In this document: piece after piece, positions 50,402 through 62,209 of the stretch
How the letters are laid out: each line of letters starts with the position of its first letter
How positions within the stretch are numbered: position 1 is the stretch's first letter
DNA from: Hetaerina americana
Lineage: Eukaryota; Arthropoda; Insecta; Odonata; Calopterygidae
Assembly: GCA_022747635.1 (NCBI GenBank)
Contig: JAKTNV010000006.1
Location: 63,813,090-63,877,089 of the forward strand
Direction: 5' to 3'
DNA: 64,000 nucleotides
Notes under the pieces: model-generated
What the model was told of the DNA's origin: nothing
The model's input: only the letters and a program-made list of their open reading frames with translations
Database searches by the model: none
Program-made: the position numbers and the translations under genes

Positions 50402-50730
50402 TAGATGAAGTGCGGGGATCAAGATGGTGCGGGGGCTAATGTACTGGCTTACCACCCAGAGGGCGCGGGTTCAAATCCCGGCGGTGTTGAATATTTTTCA
50501 GAGGTATCTCAATCCCTACTTGAGGTGCTTTGTGGAGGGCACTTTGAGTGAGTACGCCGTCCGTCGGATGGGACGTTAAACCACGGACCCCTTGGCGCCT
50601 TTCGTAAAGAGTAGGCTAATGCCAACGCCGGGTTTCTCTCCACCCTTCATCTTTTCCTGTCCATCCCCTATGCCGCAAATGACCTAAGTTGTCGGTCGCC
50701 TCCCCTAAAAACTACTACTAGATGAAGTGC
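50402..50730 (+). mobile_element. SINE-1 copy with 12-bp target-site duplication
   Basis: The direct repeat tagatgaagtgc flanks the element (50,402-50,413 and 50,719-50,730). Within it is the tRNA-like head ggggatcaagatggtgcggg and the B box gggttcaaatcccgg (50,468-50,482). The conserved central block lies at 50,529-50,619, and the tail aaaaactactac is followed by the duplication. It interrupts LINE-A, so it is younger than that copy. Confidence 0.92.
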
Positions 50731-50850
50731 ACTGGGCAAAGAATTTTTAACAAAGATGAAGATATCGAAGAAAAGAACATTAAGTATTAATAGCACGAAA
50801 AAATTTTCCGAAACTGTGTTTTAAGCGTGATTTTGTTCAGCTCGTCGTTT
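50731..50850 (+). pseudogene. LINE-A RT fragment, right part
   Basis: actgggcaaagaatttttaa and the following bases align with the IALGKEAFTRRRELM-coding region (cgctaggcaaagaggctttcac) of the 33.8-kb copy, resuming where the SINE interrupted it. Confidence 0.65.
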
Positions 50851-52879
50851 AAGCTCTATGAAAGGTTTATATGTAAGTATTTTCAGAAAGAAGATTCAGA
50901 AATAGAGAAGAATAAACAAAGTAAAATAGACTGATAGGGAATAAAACGAAGAAATAACAGTACGGCGGGGAATAGATGTGGAGCAATTTTCTTGAAACAG
51001 AACATTGAAACATATGTTGAAAACTTAGGAGAGTATGTTAGGTAAGCGACGTAGGGTAGGAAAAAGGATGAGGAAATTAAATAGAATGAAGGAGATAGAA
51101 TGTTCAAATTTGAAGAACAGTTAACTATTGTGTGGGGTGTTAGGTTTTTTCTGGTTAGATGAGGCCAAAAATGTACGAGTTTACAGTCTGTGTCCGTCAA
51201 AAACCAGCCTTTAAGGGGTAGGCTAACGGATAATAACTGTATTAGATTTAATAAATGTATTACCTTGATTTTCAGTATATCATTCAGTCTACACTCCACC
51301 ACTAACAGATAGTTAATTAAGTATGCTGAAATATAAGGACTCTTGAAGTTCAAAACAGTATTTTTTAACTACAAAACAAATAGTGTCAAAAGGATTTCGA
51401 CAATCATTTTCATTTTGTTAAATTAACTGATATATTTAAATGAAGTAATCAAGATAAGCGTCATCACGTTGTACCAATAACGTCAAACAGTATACCACCA
51501 ATTACACCAAGACACTCTTTTTAAGCACGTATTCCTACCCTGAGATAGACTTAACGGTCGAGAGGTGCTTTAACAAGCGACCGTTAATTAAAGAGCTCGC
51601 GTGAAGTGCACCTGAGACTTTTGTTCACGTAGCAACTCCACTCACCGTCAGGAGAACTTTGGCGATCACTGAAAATACTTTGCCAAAAAAAAGTAGAAAT
51701 AAGCTCTTGGACTATTTTAAGGTCCTTGGGAAAGCTTTAACTATTTTCCTGATGCCAAATATATTCCCAAAATGTCTATATAAATGAAGAACAAACTCTT
51801 CATCTTAGGAATATGTTAAGTTGGTGGTTAGGAAGAAATGAAGACGCGTGGTTTTGTACAGCTCAATAACTAGGTCGATGAAGTAAGATTTGAAGGCTTC
51901 CAAGACGTGATCGCGGAGAGGGATTATTATGTAAAATGGACAGAATTAAAAAGGAACAGACAAAAATTCAAGGAATTCAAAGATTTTCAAGGGATAACTT
52001 TATATTCTGTTGACTGTCAATGAACGTCACTCAATATTTTAATTTAAAAAAAATCGTAATGAAATGAAACCAAGTCTGCATATCAATCCTTTTACCAAAA
52101 GATACCCTCAAAAATACGAAATAAAATAATACCAAATACGTAGCATACGGGGCTCTGCAATAACGCTCCTTCTTCTAAATTATATTTTAACTAGATCCTT
52201 CTTGCCAGTATCAGAGGAAAATTTCATTTTATGCGAAAGAAAAAATAATTAAATTACTCGGAGCATCGCTAAGATATTTCAACCCACTAGGGTAGCAACA
52301 ATATATGGAAATAAAATACGTTTCGCCGTTGGGAGAGAAGTCAAAGTATTCCTTTATGTGTAAACTAGCCTCATTTCAGATATCATCTATATTTATAAAT
52401 ATTTATATGATTTATAAATATTCACCAATCCTCTACAACGTACTACATAGATTTTCCCTTTAATCCTTTAATGTAAAGCGGCACTGCCATCATAAAAAAG
52501 GTTGACTGTGAAAAACCCTTTGAAAGACCGACTTTATTCTATTGCTCATAATGCTTTAGTATTTAAGTTTTTGGTTCCAGACCTACCCAGTTATGCGCGT
52601 AAGAATTGCATGATGAATTGATTTATTCCATGCAATACATGAGGAACTCATTTTAACAGAGCAATTCTGAAATACTTGAAGCATTTTTAAGGATATAACG
52701 GCAGTCGCAGGATAAATCAACTGCAGCAACTTACTCAGACATAAATAATTTATAGTATTATATCGGGAATAGTAGGATTTAACTTGACACAGGGGCTAGC
52801 CACCACTCAACGTCTAATTTAAAGCATGACTTAACCTAATACAGCGAAATGCCAACACTAAAAATAACCTTTCTCAATT
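50851..52879. other. Unannotated AT-rich DNA
   Basis: A 156-codon minus frame at 50,883-51,353 is low-complexity-like and unrecognised. tttataaatatt is repeated near 52,393 and 52,412. Nothing else is visible. Confidence 0.45.
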
Positions 52880-53360
52880 CTGTCTGCACTCATTTTGTCC
52901 ATCATGCTTACTCTCTTACCCTCCCTCTACTTCTCTAACCTTAAATTCTCTCCCCAATCAGACTTTTATGTTGCATCCGTAATCCAACCATTTTGCATCC
53001 ACTTTTCTGGCCTCTTTTGAAAATACCTCAGCAATCTCTTCCTTAATTATTTTCCTTTCCTTGCGTTTTAGCATTCGTATCTTCTCCACGCTCAGATGTC
53101 TGCAACGACACATATATCTTCATCCTCTTGCCTCAACTACCAAGTTTCCCACCCATAAAGGACTACATTCCAATTTTTGAAATAATCTTTTCTTTACGAC
53201 CCTACACAACACCCTATTCATCGGCTCTCCCCTCTTAGTAAAGACATTTGTATGAGGAAATTTTCGTCTTGATGACTCAAATGTTTTGACCAACTTTGTT
53301 CAAAAAACTGCTATGTGAACTGTTCCACAAGATGCTCAAATGCTTATCCTTAGTCTTTCT
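52880..53360 (-). pseudogene. LINE-A fragment, C-terminal region (old)
   Basis: On the + strand attcgtatcttctccacgctcagatg, catcctcttgcctcaactaccaagtttccca and the following cctctt-agtaaagac parallel the antisense of the 62.4-62.65 kb copy (cttctccacacc..., tcctcctgcttcaatgaccacg, cctccttgtgaaggcc). It is heavily diverged. Confidence 0.55.
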
Positions 53361-55409
53361 ACTCCTCTAGTAACTTAATATATTTGTTTTAATTTCATTT
53401 ATTCCCATCCTATATTTGTCATGATAATTTTGCCGCTTACTCAGCAATGGTAAAAATCCTTTGTTTCCTAACGTATTATTACAGGAAATGTGTGTCTTGA
53501 TATAATTTATCATTTCATATATCATAAAATTAAAAATATTTAAATTAGCGTAATAAAAATAATGACTATGCAAGAACTTCATCCCTGTTAAGTAGCCACT
53601 CGTCAAATTTATCTGTCTCCCTCACATGCCTATAACTTAGTCCGCCCTATCCAGACCAGCCTCTACCTCTCTCAATTTTATTTCCTGCATATCTCGTGAA
53701 CTCCGATTTCTAAGGTGAAATAAAAAATTGATGGAAAAACAACAGTAGTGGACTAAGAGTTTGAATATAAGACAGATAAGATTACGATACCTGTTATTCC
53801 GTACATGAAACCGTTAAATTATTTACGTAAGTTAAATCGATAGAGAAAAATTAATTAATAACGAGACAATCACAAAAAAATAGCATGGCTTATCTGTGAT
53901 ACGAAATTCCTCATTACGTCTGAGGCGGTCACTGCTTCTGAAATGATGATAGAGGGTTCGCCTATTGCTCCATCTTTTCTTCTGCCTTTTCAAATGAACG
54001 CGAAAACATTTAAGATGAACGCACAACGGAATGGAAACTACTTTTAAAACATCCCTTGCTCGGATGAGCAACTATTCACACTTTTTTGACAAACTCCCAT
54101 GAATTTATTCCATTCATGAAAAAATTGCCATTGGTCTCAGGCGTAGTTTTCAGTTCCTTTACCCATTATCATTTTTTTACTGAGGTTAGTACATTTGAAA
54201 CGTAATACGGAATACGGTGCATACTTGGTTCATAAAATTACTGCGCCTATTCTCCACGACAAGAAGATCAGTTTGTGCATCACAATAAGAATAGATTTAT
54301 AGCCACTATACCTCCCAATGTAGTGGTGTCAGCCTGGACCCACAGTAAGGGCCAAATATTTCACCGATGTATATCACCACGTACGCTTTCAAGCCGAGTG
54401 CAGCACTCTTCGGACAGCACAGGAGCTTTTTCATTGCCTTATAAAACATCCGTCATCATATCACTTCTCATGATCTCCCCTCAGAGGCATCTTTTCTGCG
54501 TAGATGGTCAGCACTATTTTCTAACACTCAGAATTATTCCTTTCCTTTCCTTCAGTATACCTTATACTGAATGCGAGTCCGACATTTGCAAATTATTTTA
54601 ATTTATGGCACAACATATTCTCTTAATGACAATACTTATTTTCGTCCCGTTTGCAAGTGTGTCCTAAGACGCTATTATGAGGGGACCCCTCCATAAAAAC
54701 CCCTTCATAGGTGTTCGTTTTACTTTCATCCAGAATATTCCAAGAAACACTGATCTTTTTTCTGGTCCAGCTTTTGCACGAAGCATATTCCAACGGAAAA
54801 GAGGTAGGGAATACAATTTTTTACCATTGGTCCCTGCTGATGACACTTCCCCTCATGGAATTCCCAATTTGTAGTTACTTATTGCTTTTGGGGAATGAAT
54901 GTTCCCTTTAACCATTGATATTCTGGGGACCGGTGGCGCCTTGGATCAGAAGAACACTTGGTTCCCGGGAAAACTGAAAGTAAAACGAATGACTCATATA
55001 TTTTTGCTTTATATTGGTATAAATGTTATAGCTACCCAGATTTTTAATATTAAAATAATTATTACAACTTTTCCAGGCATTAGCTATAGCAAGAAAATAT
55101 GCGTTAATGAATGTTTAAGTTACATTTTTCGTTCAATTATGTGAAGGCGTCGGTTTAAAGGTAGCTTCAAATACTTTTTCTCTTGCATTTTGGTATAGTT
55201 GAAATATTTTAATACTTTTTGGTTTCCTTTAGAGTAAGCAACAATTACCGCATACAACACATTACTTTCATCATTTTCATTTACAATGAAACATGCGTAA
55301 TTTCATAAAGTTTACATAATTATTAATAAATATTGCTTTTTTTACTAATGGTAATACACAACATTCCATTTCCAATACAGAAGCAGAATAAAAGAGCAGA
55401 ATAAGATAT
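53361..55409. other. Unannotated AT-rich DNA
   Basis: Short frames near 54.3-54.9 kb (up to 108 codons) match nothing I recognise. I find no repeats or RNA genes. Confidence 0.45.
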
Positions 55410-55550
55410 TTAGTCTACTTTTTCAATGTCTAACTTTGTTGGTCTACAGGTAAGTTCTTTACGATACAGTTCTTCTATATATTCCCTCCATCTCTCTTGG
55501 ATCTTTCTTGCGTCAACTATTACCTTACCCGCCTTATCTCTAACTGTTAG

Positions 55551-55553
<3 letters not shown>
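55410..55553 (-). pseudogene. LINE-A linker fragment
   Basis: The minus frame LTVRDKAGKVIVDARKIQER, then WREYIEELYRKELTC and TKLDIEKVD, is nearly the same as 63,838-63,970 of the right-edge copy. It is among the least diverged LINE-A pieces. It starts directly at the TA array. Confidence 0.88.
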
Positions 55554-55644
<91 letters not shown>

Positions 55645-55651
55645 CACATAT
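55554..55651. repeat. (TA)n microsatellite
   Basis: About 98 bp of TA with a few ca interruptions, lying between two LINE-A pieces. Confidence 0.97.
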
Positions 55652-55654
55652 ATA

Positions 55655-56085
55655 TTAGTAAATAAATCTACCGGTTAAGGTAGTTTTTGGATGGACACAA
55701 CAACCAAGTAAATATGTTGTTTCTCCAAACAAAACACAATCTAGCAATCTACTCTACTGAAAATCCTTCCGTGTACTTCCTTCCTCCCTTCATACCATCC
55801 AACGTCTCCATCCTGTTCCTGCCCTTTCCTGGTTTTGCTCATGCTCCCCTGCATTACAGTCTTCCTCATCCAACTGCCGACTAATACGCACTTCATCCAT
55901 TTTTCCTACCTCCTTATGATTACTCCCAACAATGCTCTCTCCTCTCCCACCACACCTAACACCTCCTGTTTCCTGATCGATCCACTTCACCTTCTCCATC
56001 CATATGCACGCTCACATTTCGAATGCCTCCCATTTTACTGCTTCATTGACTATGTTTCCCGGTCGTACATAACAACACTCCATTA
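55655..56085 (-). pseudogene. LINE-A C-terminal region and 3' end
   Basis: On the minus strand it includes the MEKVKWIDQ block (MEKVKWTEK at 62.4 kb) and the 3' UTR with the terminal ccttaaccggtagattta. Frameshifts are present. On the minus strand this 3' end lies upstream of the linker fragment at 55.4-55.55 kb. That is the wrong order for one element, so two insertions or a rearrangement meet at the TA array. The 65- and 83-codon + frames here are antisense. Confidence 0.8.
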
Positions 56086-56194
56086 AAAATTTTTAATATT
56101 ATTATGCACTTCCTCTGCATGAATATACTGGTGGAGACGTATCTCCCACACCTGGAAGGCGCCCTGAAAGCCAATTCTGGACGGTGAGGGCGAC

Positions 56195-57000
56195 CACCAA
56201 GTTGGTGCTCCGGGCTAGGAATTTGGTAACGATGAAGAACGTGTGGCTAATGGAATGGTCATGGTGGAGTTTGACCATGCCTTTTATTTAAGTCCTCACG
56301 TGCAGGACCCGGTTTTCAATCTCTTGAGCACCTCCAGGTAAATAGCTGAGTTGATAGTTTCTCCCTGCGATACAAAGTCAAAATCGGACGTCAAAGAAGA
56401 CAATGAGCATCGTTTTGATGCGAGACTTTTTTGGGGCGGTGGGATGAGTTTGTGTGCAAATCGCTACTCTGCCTTTTCCATTCTAGGTCGTACTTCAATA
56501 TTCAGGATTAGTCACCGGTTACGACAGAGTTAAGAAAGTGCGGCTTATTTAGAATGAAATCCAACAATTGACAGCGCGAAACTCGAAGTTCTGTCTGGTC
56601 TTCCGTCAGCACTTTCGGTACTAGCATCGCGCAGACCTTTCGCATTTCCAGATCCTCGGTCAATATCATATGTACCACAAAAAATTGGGCCTGTATAGGG
56701 TATCAGCAATTTGCTGGATGCTCAATTGACGGTCGGAACGTAAAAAACTTGGCGAATACGATTCTCGTTTTCTTCAGTTCTGGCTGTTGTTGGGGGTCCA
56801 GAACGGGGTTCGTCGGCGACCTCCTCCCAGCCCTCCTTGAACGCCTTGTGTCACCTCCCGGACTGTGACCTAGAAATGCGGTCTACCTCTTGAAGTCCTC
56901 TTGTAGCACCTGGAATGTTTCAGCTTCGTTCTTTCAAAACTGCACGCAAAACTTGATGGCTTATCGCTGTTCAAGCGAGCGCTCCATCGCGCGCGTCACC
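56195..57000 (-). pseudogene. Mariner transposase relic (M4)
   Basis: Read on the minus strand from ATG at 56,987: MERSLEQR, a stop, then AIKFCVQF and NEAETFQVLQEDFK. After frame changes comes the linker region and a second block, ILTEDLEMRKVCAMLVPKVLTEDQTELRV. Next are LNSVVTGD, the first catalytic Asp, followed by stops; SRIKTMLIVFFDVR; and KLHHDHSISHTFFIVTKFLA (about 56,232), with the second catalytic Asp. The C-terminus with the third Asp is missing past about 56,195. It is a mariner lineage distinct from M2 and M3. It is riddled with stops and inactive, and I found no terminal repeat pair. Confidence 0.85.
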
Positions 57001-58434
57001 AAGTCGAAAAACGCACTTCACGCGGAGGCACGTCTTTCCGCTCAGACTACTCGGAGCGAACTGGCGACCGGCTGCATTATAAGGGCAGACCTCCCTACCA
57101 CATTTCCCGGTCGGTTTTATCGAGCTATCATGGATATTCGATAAAATCATGCGTATTAATTTCATAATGCACCATGTTTATACACACACATACATATGTG
57201 TATATAATAAATGTGTATAAAATGTTTACAATATTTATCGAACTTTATGCCACGTGAAATTTTTTAAAGGATATATCAATTTATTAAAGTCAAACGTAAT
57301 TATTTTGCCACAGACAGGGTTCAACTGAACGTTACGTATCTTACTGAAATGGACCCTTTTCAGCATGCACGAACTACAGTTTTCATCTACATTTTAATGC
57401 TAAAAATGATTATGCAAATCCACCTCCATAAAAATAACTACTTTCCATCTCCTTGTTGATGATGCAGAGAATAACTTTAGCTGCGTGCGAAATCGAACTT
57501 AATGCTCTATGGTCATTACATACGGCTGACTTTCCTATTTTCGAAACGGGAACTAATATTAATCTGACGAAATCTTCTGACTTATTACCTTCATCATAAA
57601 CCTAGAATCACAGCAATTAGAATAATTAACCAACAATGCGACCAAAATTTAAACCACAGTAAAAACATGCCTTTCTCCCATGCATTATTTCTTAATTAAT
57701 ACGATAGCTTGGCGTACCTGTACATCTGAACTTAATATTGAGGGAATATTTCAATGACTTTTCCTTGAATGTAAAACCGGCTCGCATATTTTTCTAATAA
57801 AGAGACCAGAATGAACTTCCAAAGCTTAATTGTATGTCTGATAAGTTGTAAGCGGCTTAATGATGCCTGATAACTTGTAAGCGGGTTGAGAAAAGCTCTG
57901 TTAGCACGTATGGGAGCGTTAAACTTGTGTCCGACATTTTGGATCTCCCGTCGAAATAGTTTGCTGTTAAGCGCTGTTCTCAACGCGCTTTTGCTTACAG
58001 CCTTGTCATGCTTATTGTGTAAAGCCCGAAACGAACAAAATGACACGGTTGAAAAACAGTATCTGACTTATTTTGCATGTAATAAGTTGTAGAATCTAGT
58101 TCATGTCATTTCACTTTAAAAGTCTCTGTACCAAGTGCCTTGATAAGATCCTATTCATGAAGCTCTATCTTCAACATATGCATTCCTACACAAAACCTGA
58201 TGGTCAAATAAAGTTATGAATAGGTAGATTCCATTCTTGGATAAAAAAGCATTGTTTAAGTATGAGCGGCAGCTATTAATCCAGAGAGTAAAATAAAATA
58301 ATATGCATCGCATCGGCTTACGGAAAATATATCAAGAAGTATTTTTCTTTACTCATGCATGACTATCAACAAAAAAAACCAAATTTTTGTATCTTAATTT
58401 TTCTTCCGTGTAAAAATTTTTAAATCACTAAAGA
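57001..58434. other. Unannotated DNA
   Basis: The first 150 bases may be the remaining 5' end of M4. A small CA/TG-TA patch lies at 57,180-57,220. Nothing else is recognised. Confidence 0.45.
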
Positions 58435-58475
58435 ACACGAGATAAATCCCACCTCTTATGGGATTTATCTCGTGT
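58435..58475. repeat. Perfect 17-bp inverted repeat (hairpin), 7-base loop
   Basis: acacgagataaatccca (58,435-58,451), loop cctctta, then tgggatttatctcgtgt (58,459-58,475). Both arms match at every position. Confidence 0.97.
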
Positions 58476-59199
58476 AGGCAGGTAGCGAAAACGCACCCTA
58501 GCGTCATCTCATGGACATTTTGAGTATAAATGTATGTGTAGATGTATGCATATCCATTGTAAAAGGATATAAGGAGGTGTAGGTGGGAGGGTTGCGGTTG
58601 TTTGTGATAGAATTCGAATGGGATGAGTCTCCCCCACCTCTAGGGATTCGTTCACGGAGAATTTATGCCTAAAGGATGTAGAGGATCTCCCAGTAAATTT
58701 GAATTTGTTCACACTAATGCAAAAGATAGGGATAGAAAGGAGGAGTGGCATTCTACCTCGTTGTTCCTTTATGTATTATTAACGACAAGCCAGTCGACAA
58801 AGATTCAGCAACATTTCATGTTTTAACGCAATTTTCAGCTGAATTCAAGGCTTTAAGTAACAATCCATCAATGTCCTTCACGCGGAGAGCAATCGTATTT
58901 GTGACCATCATTATCGTATTCTCATTGCGATTTAATATTTAAAATGTTTGCCGGATCAACATTGCATATGCGTATCACTTAGATAACCCTCAGATGTTGT
59001 CCCTGGAAGTTGATTATGGCCGTAACATTTCAACGTGAGAAGATGCATGCCTGATATGGGAAGGGTGGGAGACCTTTGAACGAAACTGTGTGGTGGCATA
59101 ATGAAATCAGTTAGGCTTAAAGATGATCAAGCAAATAATCAAACAACCATTGAGTTACAGCTTTTCTGGTGATTTTCAAGTAGACAATAAAGTGAAGTA
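58476..59199. other. Unannotated DNA
   Basis: Nothing is recognisable. Confidence 0.5.
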
Positions 59200-59375
59200 A
59201 AGAAACTCGAGAGGTAAGAAATATATGCGACATTTGAAAATACGAGGAAATAAACTGGAACGGGTGAAGTTGTTCACGTATTCACGCAGTTTGAGAAAAT
59301 TGGTCATAATAGGAGGAAAATTGATTTGGCGAAAGAAGCACTTAAAACAGAAGGTTGATGCTATGCTAAGTAAAG
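59200..59375 (+). pseudogene. LINE-A RT fragment, left part (split by foldback element)
   Basis: The frame NKLERVKLFTYSRSLRKLV continuing to LIWRKKHLKQKVDAMLSKVL follows the order of QKLEQVEQFTYLGSVLDQ...ALGKEAFTRRRELMTGTLSK in the 62.7-kb copy. Identity is moderate. Confidence 0.7.
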
Positions 59376-59540
59376 TTTTAAGGGAAATTGAAGTGAAATG
59401 AAATAATTTACTTTCTAATTCCACACACTTTTATATGGAATTGTGAGGAATTACAAGGTAAATTATATCATTTCATTTCAATATGTTATGCAAATTCCAT
59501 AAAGTTACGCCTAAGAGAACAAATTTATTTTAAGGAAAAT
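59376..59540. mobile_element. Foldback element copy B with 13-bp target-site duplication
   Basis: The direct repeats are ttttaagggaaat (59,376-59,388) and ttttaaggaaaat (59,528-59,540), with one difference. The 139-bp element has arms tgaaatgaaataatttactt and its inverse (about 59,393-59,425 and 59,448-59,480). The tail is cataaagttacgcctaagag. It is the same family as copy A at 14.6 kb and is inserted into LINE-A. Confidence 0.85.
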
Positions 59541-59870
59541 ATCAATATGGGGTGTATCTCTATAAGGATCGGAAACTTGGTCTCCGAGACAGGGGGAGTA
59601 GATATTAGGTTTTTGAGATTTGAGCGAGGAAAAGAATGGGGGAAAAAGTTAGAGGGAAAGAAAAACCACTAGGTTTCAAAAATGATTGAGGGTAAAGAGA
59701 GGATAATGTTCGGAGAAAAGGCAGAGAATGAGGCAAGTGAGAATATTGAAAGATATTGGGATGATGAATGCAGTTATTGATGAGGGAATACTAGATAAGC
59801 GATGTTGGGAAGGAAGTGAATGTGCTTCTCAGACAACGGAGGTAAGTAGAAATTAAACAGAACTGGTAAA
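59541..59870 (+). pseudogene. LINE-A C-terminal region, right part
   Basis: Resumes with NMGCISIRIGNLVSETGG, parallel to WSVAMYGAETWSLKQED, then FERGKEWGKKLEGKK, parallel to FERWVWRRMEKVKWTEKK, and a stretch resembling the IRRRQ...W region. Stops are present. Confidence 0.65.
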
Positions 59871-61524
59871 GGAAATTATTTTACACAATCAAGAGAAGGC
59901 TGTTATTATTGGCTAGGAACTGTAAAAGTCTACATTCGATCATAGATGATCCAGTTTCTTGTCCATGTACTGGTTACCAATCCAGCATCATTCGTCATTA
60001 TTGTTTTTCCGCTCCTATGCTGCCACCATTACTAATTATTTGTGTTTAGCAGGGTAAATATTTGGTCGAGAATAATTAAACAAACAAGGTAAAAAAATAG
60101 TGGAATAGATACATCATAATTTTAATAAAAACTTCTTAATAATTAAAAATTAAACTTATTAAAATAGTTGTGCGTACTTATATTTACCATTTCAACGTAT
60201 TTCATAACTGTTCATCAGCAACATTCTTTCAATTCAAAGAAAGAATTGGAAAGCGGTTCGGCTTCGCCGCGCGTAGACAAGATTCAATTACGAATTTTAG
60301 AAATGAATACTTGATAACACGTGCACTGGATGTAAACAGAGATCTGCATGCTTTAGATTTCCGCACTCAACTGAACTTCTCGCATGAATGTGTCGAATTT
60401 CCGTGCCAAAACCCCATCAGCGAAAATAGTTTGGTGCTTTCCCAAAACCTCACCACGTACGAGGGATATTTTTTAAGGTTACCGGTTGACAACTACGCTA
60501 AACTCGAATAATATAAAATACCAAAATTTCACGCGTCCAGTGCATCCGGGATGAAAGAAATGATCTAGCGCACGCCCGTTTTGGTCTTTATCTGCGTCTT
60601 GTGAAAAAATGACAGAAAGTAGGCATGGGAGGACCTTTTAGACGTGCATATCTAAATAATATATCGCAATCGCCACATGAACGTGGGACAGAGAATGTGA
60701 TACAATGTATATTTTGAAAAATTACTGAATCAATCATAGTATTTGGAGAGCAAATACGTTCATTTCATTCGGGAAGTCAATAAGATCGTTGATCGACATT
60801 ATGTATGGAAAAATTTACTTCCTTAAATGGCATACACGAGTCTTATTTTCCTATACTTCTCGATGTAGTCGCGCCTAATAATGTAATGTGGGGTTATAAA
60901 ATTCCCTTATCATCGGAATTAAATAGACGAAATGTAAATATTCATTCACTTTATTTACATACCGGCGATCTTCACGCATCGATGTTTCCTTATGACTGTG
61001 TTAATTTCTGATGATCTGATCGTTCTGAACGAACGTATTGATCAGTTTTAATTTTTTTTTTGATTTAGCTGAAATTCAGTTAATGATCTCAATTTTAAGA
61101 AAACAGAAAATGCACATTTTGCAAAATAATAATCGCATAGATAAACATAATGGCATTTCATACGCAGTGCATACGACCTAGATATGAATATAAGGAGCGA
61201 GTTTGCATTGGACGTCTTCGGGTAGGAGTAGATGTTTATGACCATGATGGGGTGATAAATACAAGAAGACTCCAGATAATTGCATATCCCTGTCTGAGTA
61301 GAAAACGAAAAGTAACTTATGGATTATGATACGGTTACTACAGGTAAATAAACGATGTACTACAATGTTATTTCTAACTTCTAGTAACGTGTCGTAAAAC
61401 AGCGCAGCAAAGGATTATCCTTTAAATATGAACGCCACCAAACCCCTGTAATTTACAATCAAGAATAACAAAATGTCAAAGGAAGCGTTTTTAAGTTGGA
61501 AGGGGAAGGGTATTACTCCCAATA
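59871..61524. other. Unannotated AT-rich DNA
   Basis: A 113-codon + frame (60,170-60,511) is unrecognised and has no supporting context. Confidence 0.45.
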
Positions 61525-61800
61525 TTCTACATCTACATCTACATAATACTCCGCAAGCCGCCGCAAGGGCGTGTGGCGGGGGGTGTTAGGTCACCAACCG
61601 TAAAAAGAGACAATACCACATGCAAAACAACAACGTGGAAAATTACACCGACAGCAGCGCACACACTCATGCAAAAATCCCTTCATCTAACACTCATGCA
61701 AACACATTTACCGCAAACCAACAAAAAACTGCACCCCAGGATGCAGCACGAAAGCCATCCTACAACACGCAAGCCAGGACACAACAAGCAAGAATGTGAA
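61525..61800 (-). mobile_element. LINE-B 3' UTR copy (5'-truncated)
   Basis: The reverse complement of 43,000-43,288. It begins at the tail ctacatctacatctacataa (61,527), then gccgccgcaagggcgtgtgg and aggtcaccaaccgtaaaaag. Similarity continues to gccaggacacaacaagcaag. Nothing of the RT remains. The 110-codon + frame here is antisense UTR, not a gene. Confidence 0.88.
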
Positions 61801-62209
61801 ACATCACAACCACATGAACATCTTTCGCGACATGTGAGCGGGTGGAGAATATATATCACTTTTCTTACTCTTGGATTTCAAAAGGGAGGAGAGGAAGGAT
61901 TATAAAGTATGAATTTGGAGTGAATTCCAGGCAAAGAGCAGATTTGTGTGATTATGCACACAATTACAAGAGGAAACCACAATCAAAATGAATAAATTCG
62001 ATATTCAATCAAATTATTGAAAAGTGACATAACTTTCTTCCAGTCAATTTGTCATTCACTAGGGTAGATTCCCGGATGGTACAGTTTACGACCCAATGAT
62101 TAAAAACCTCCCGAAAAAATGAGACTCACCTCACGACCGCTAGACGAGCCAACTAGCATGGCTTACAACCGCAAATTCAGCGAGCATAACCCAAAACCAG
62201 CGACATGAG
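61801..62209. other. Unannotated DNA
   Basis: Nothing is recognisable. The right part may include the LINE-A 3' UTR. Confidence 0.45.

Noticed and set aside
50883..51353. 156-codon minus frame
   Set aside because: Leu/Ser/Phe-rich translation of an A/G-rich + strand. No domain, and the composition explains the lack of stops.
61573..61905. 110-codon + frame
   Set aside because: It lies in the antisense of the LINE-B 3' UTR, shown by the copy at 43 kb.
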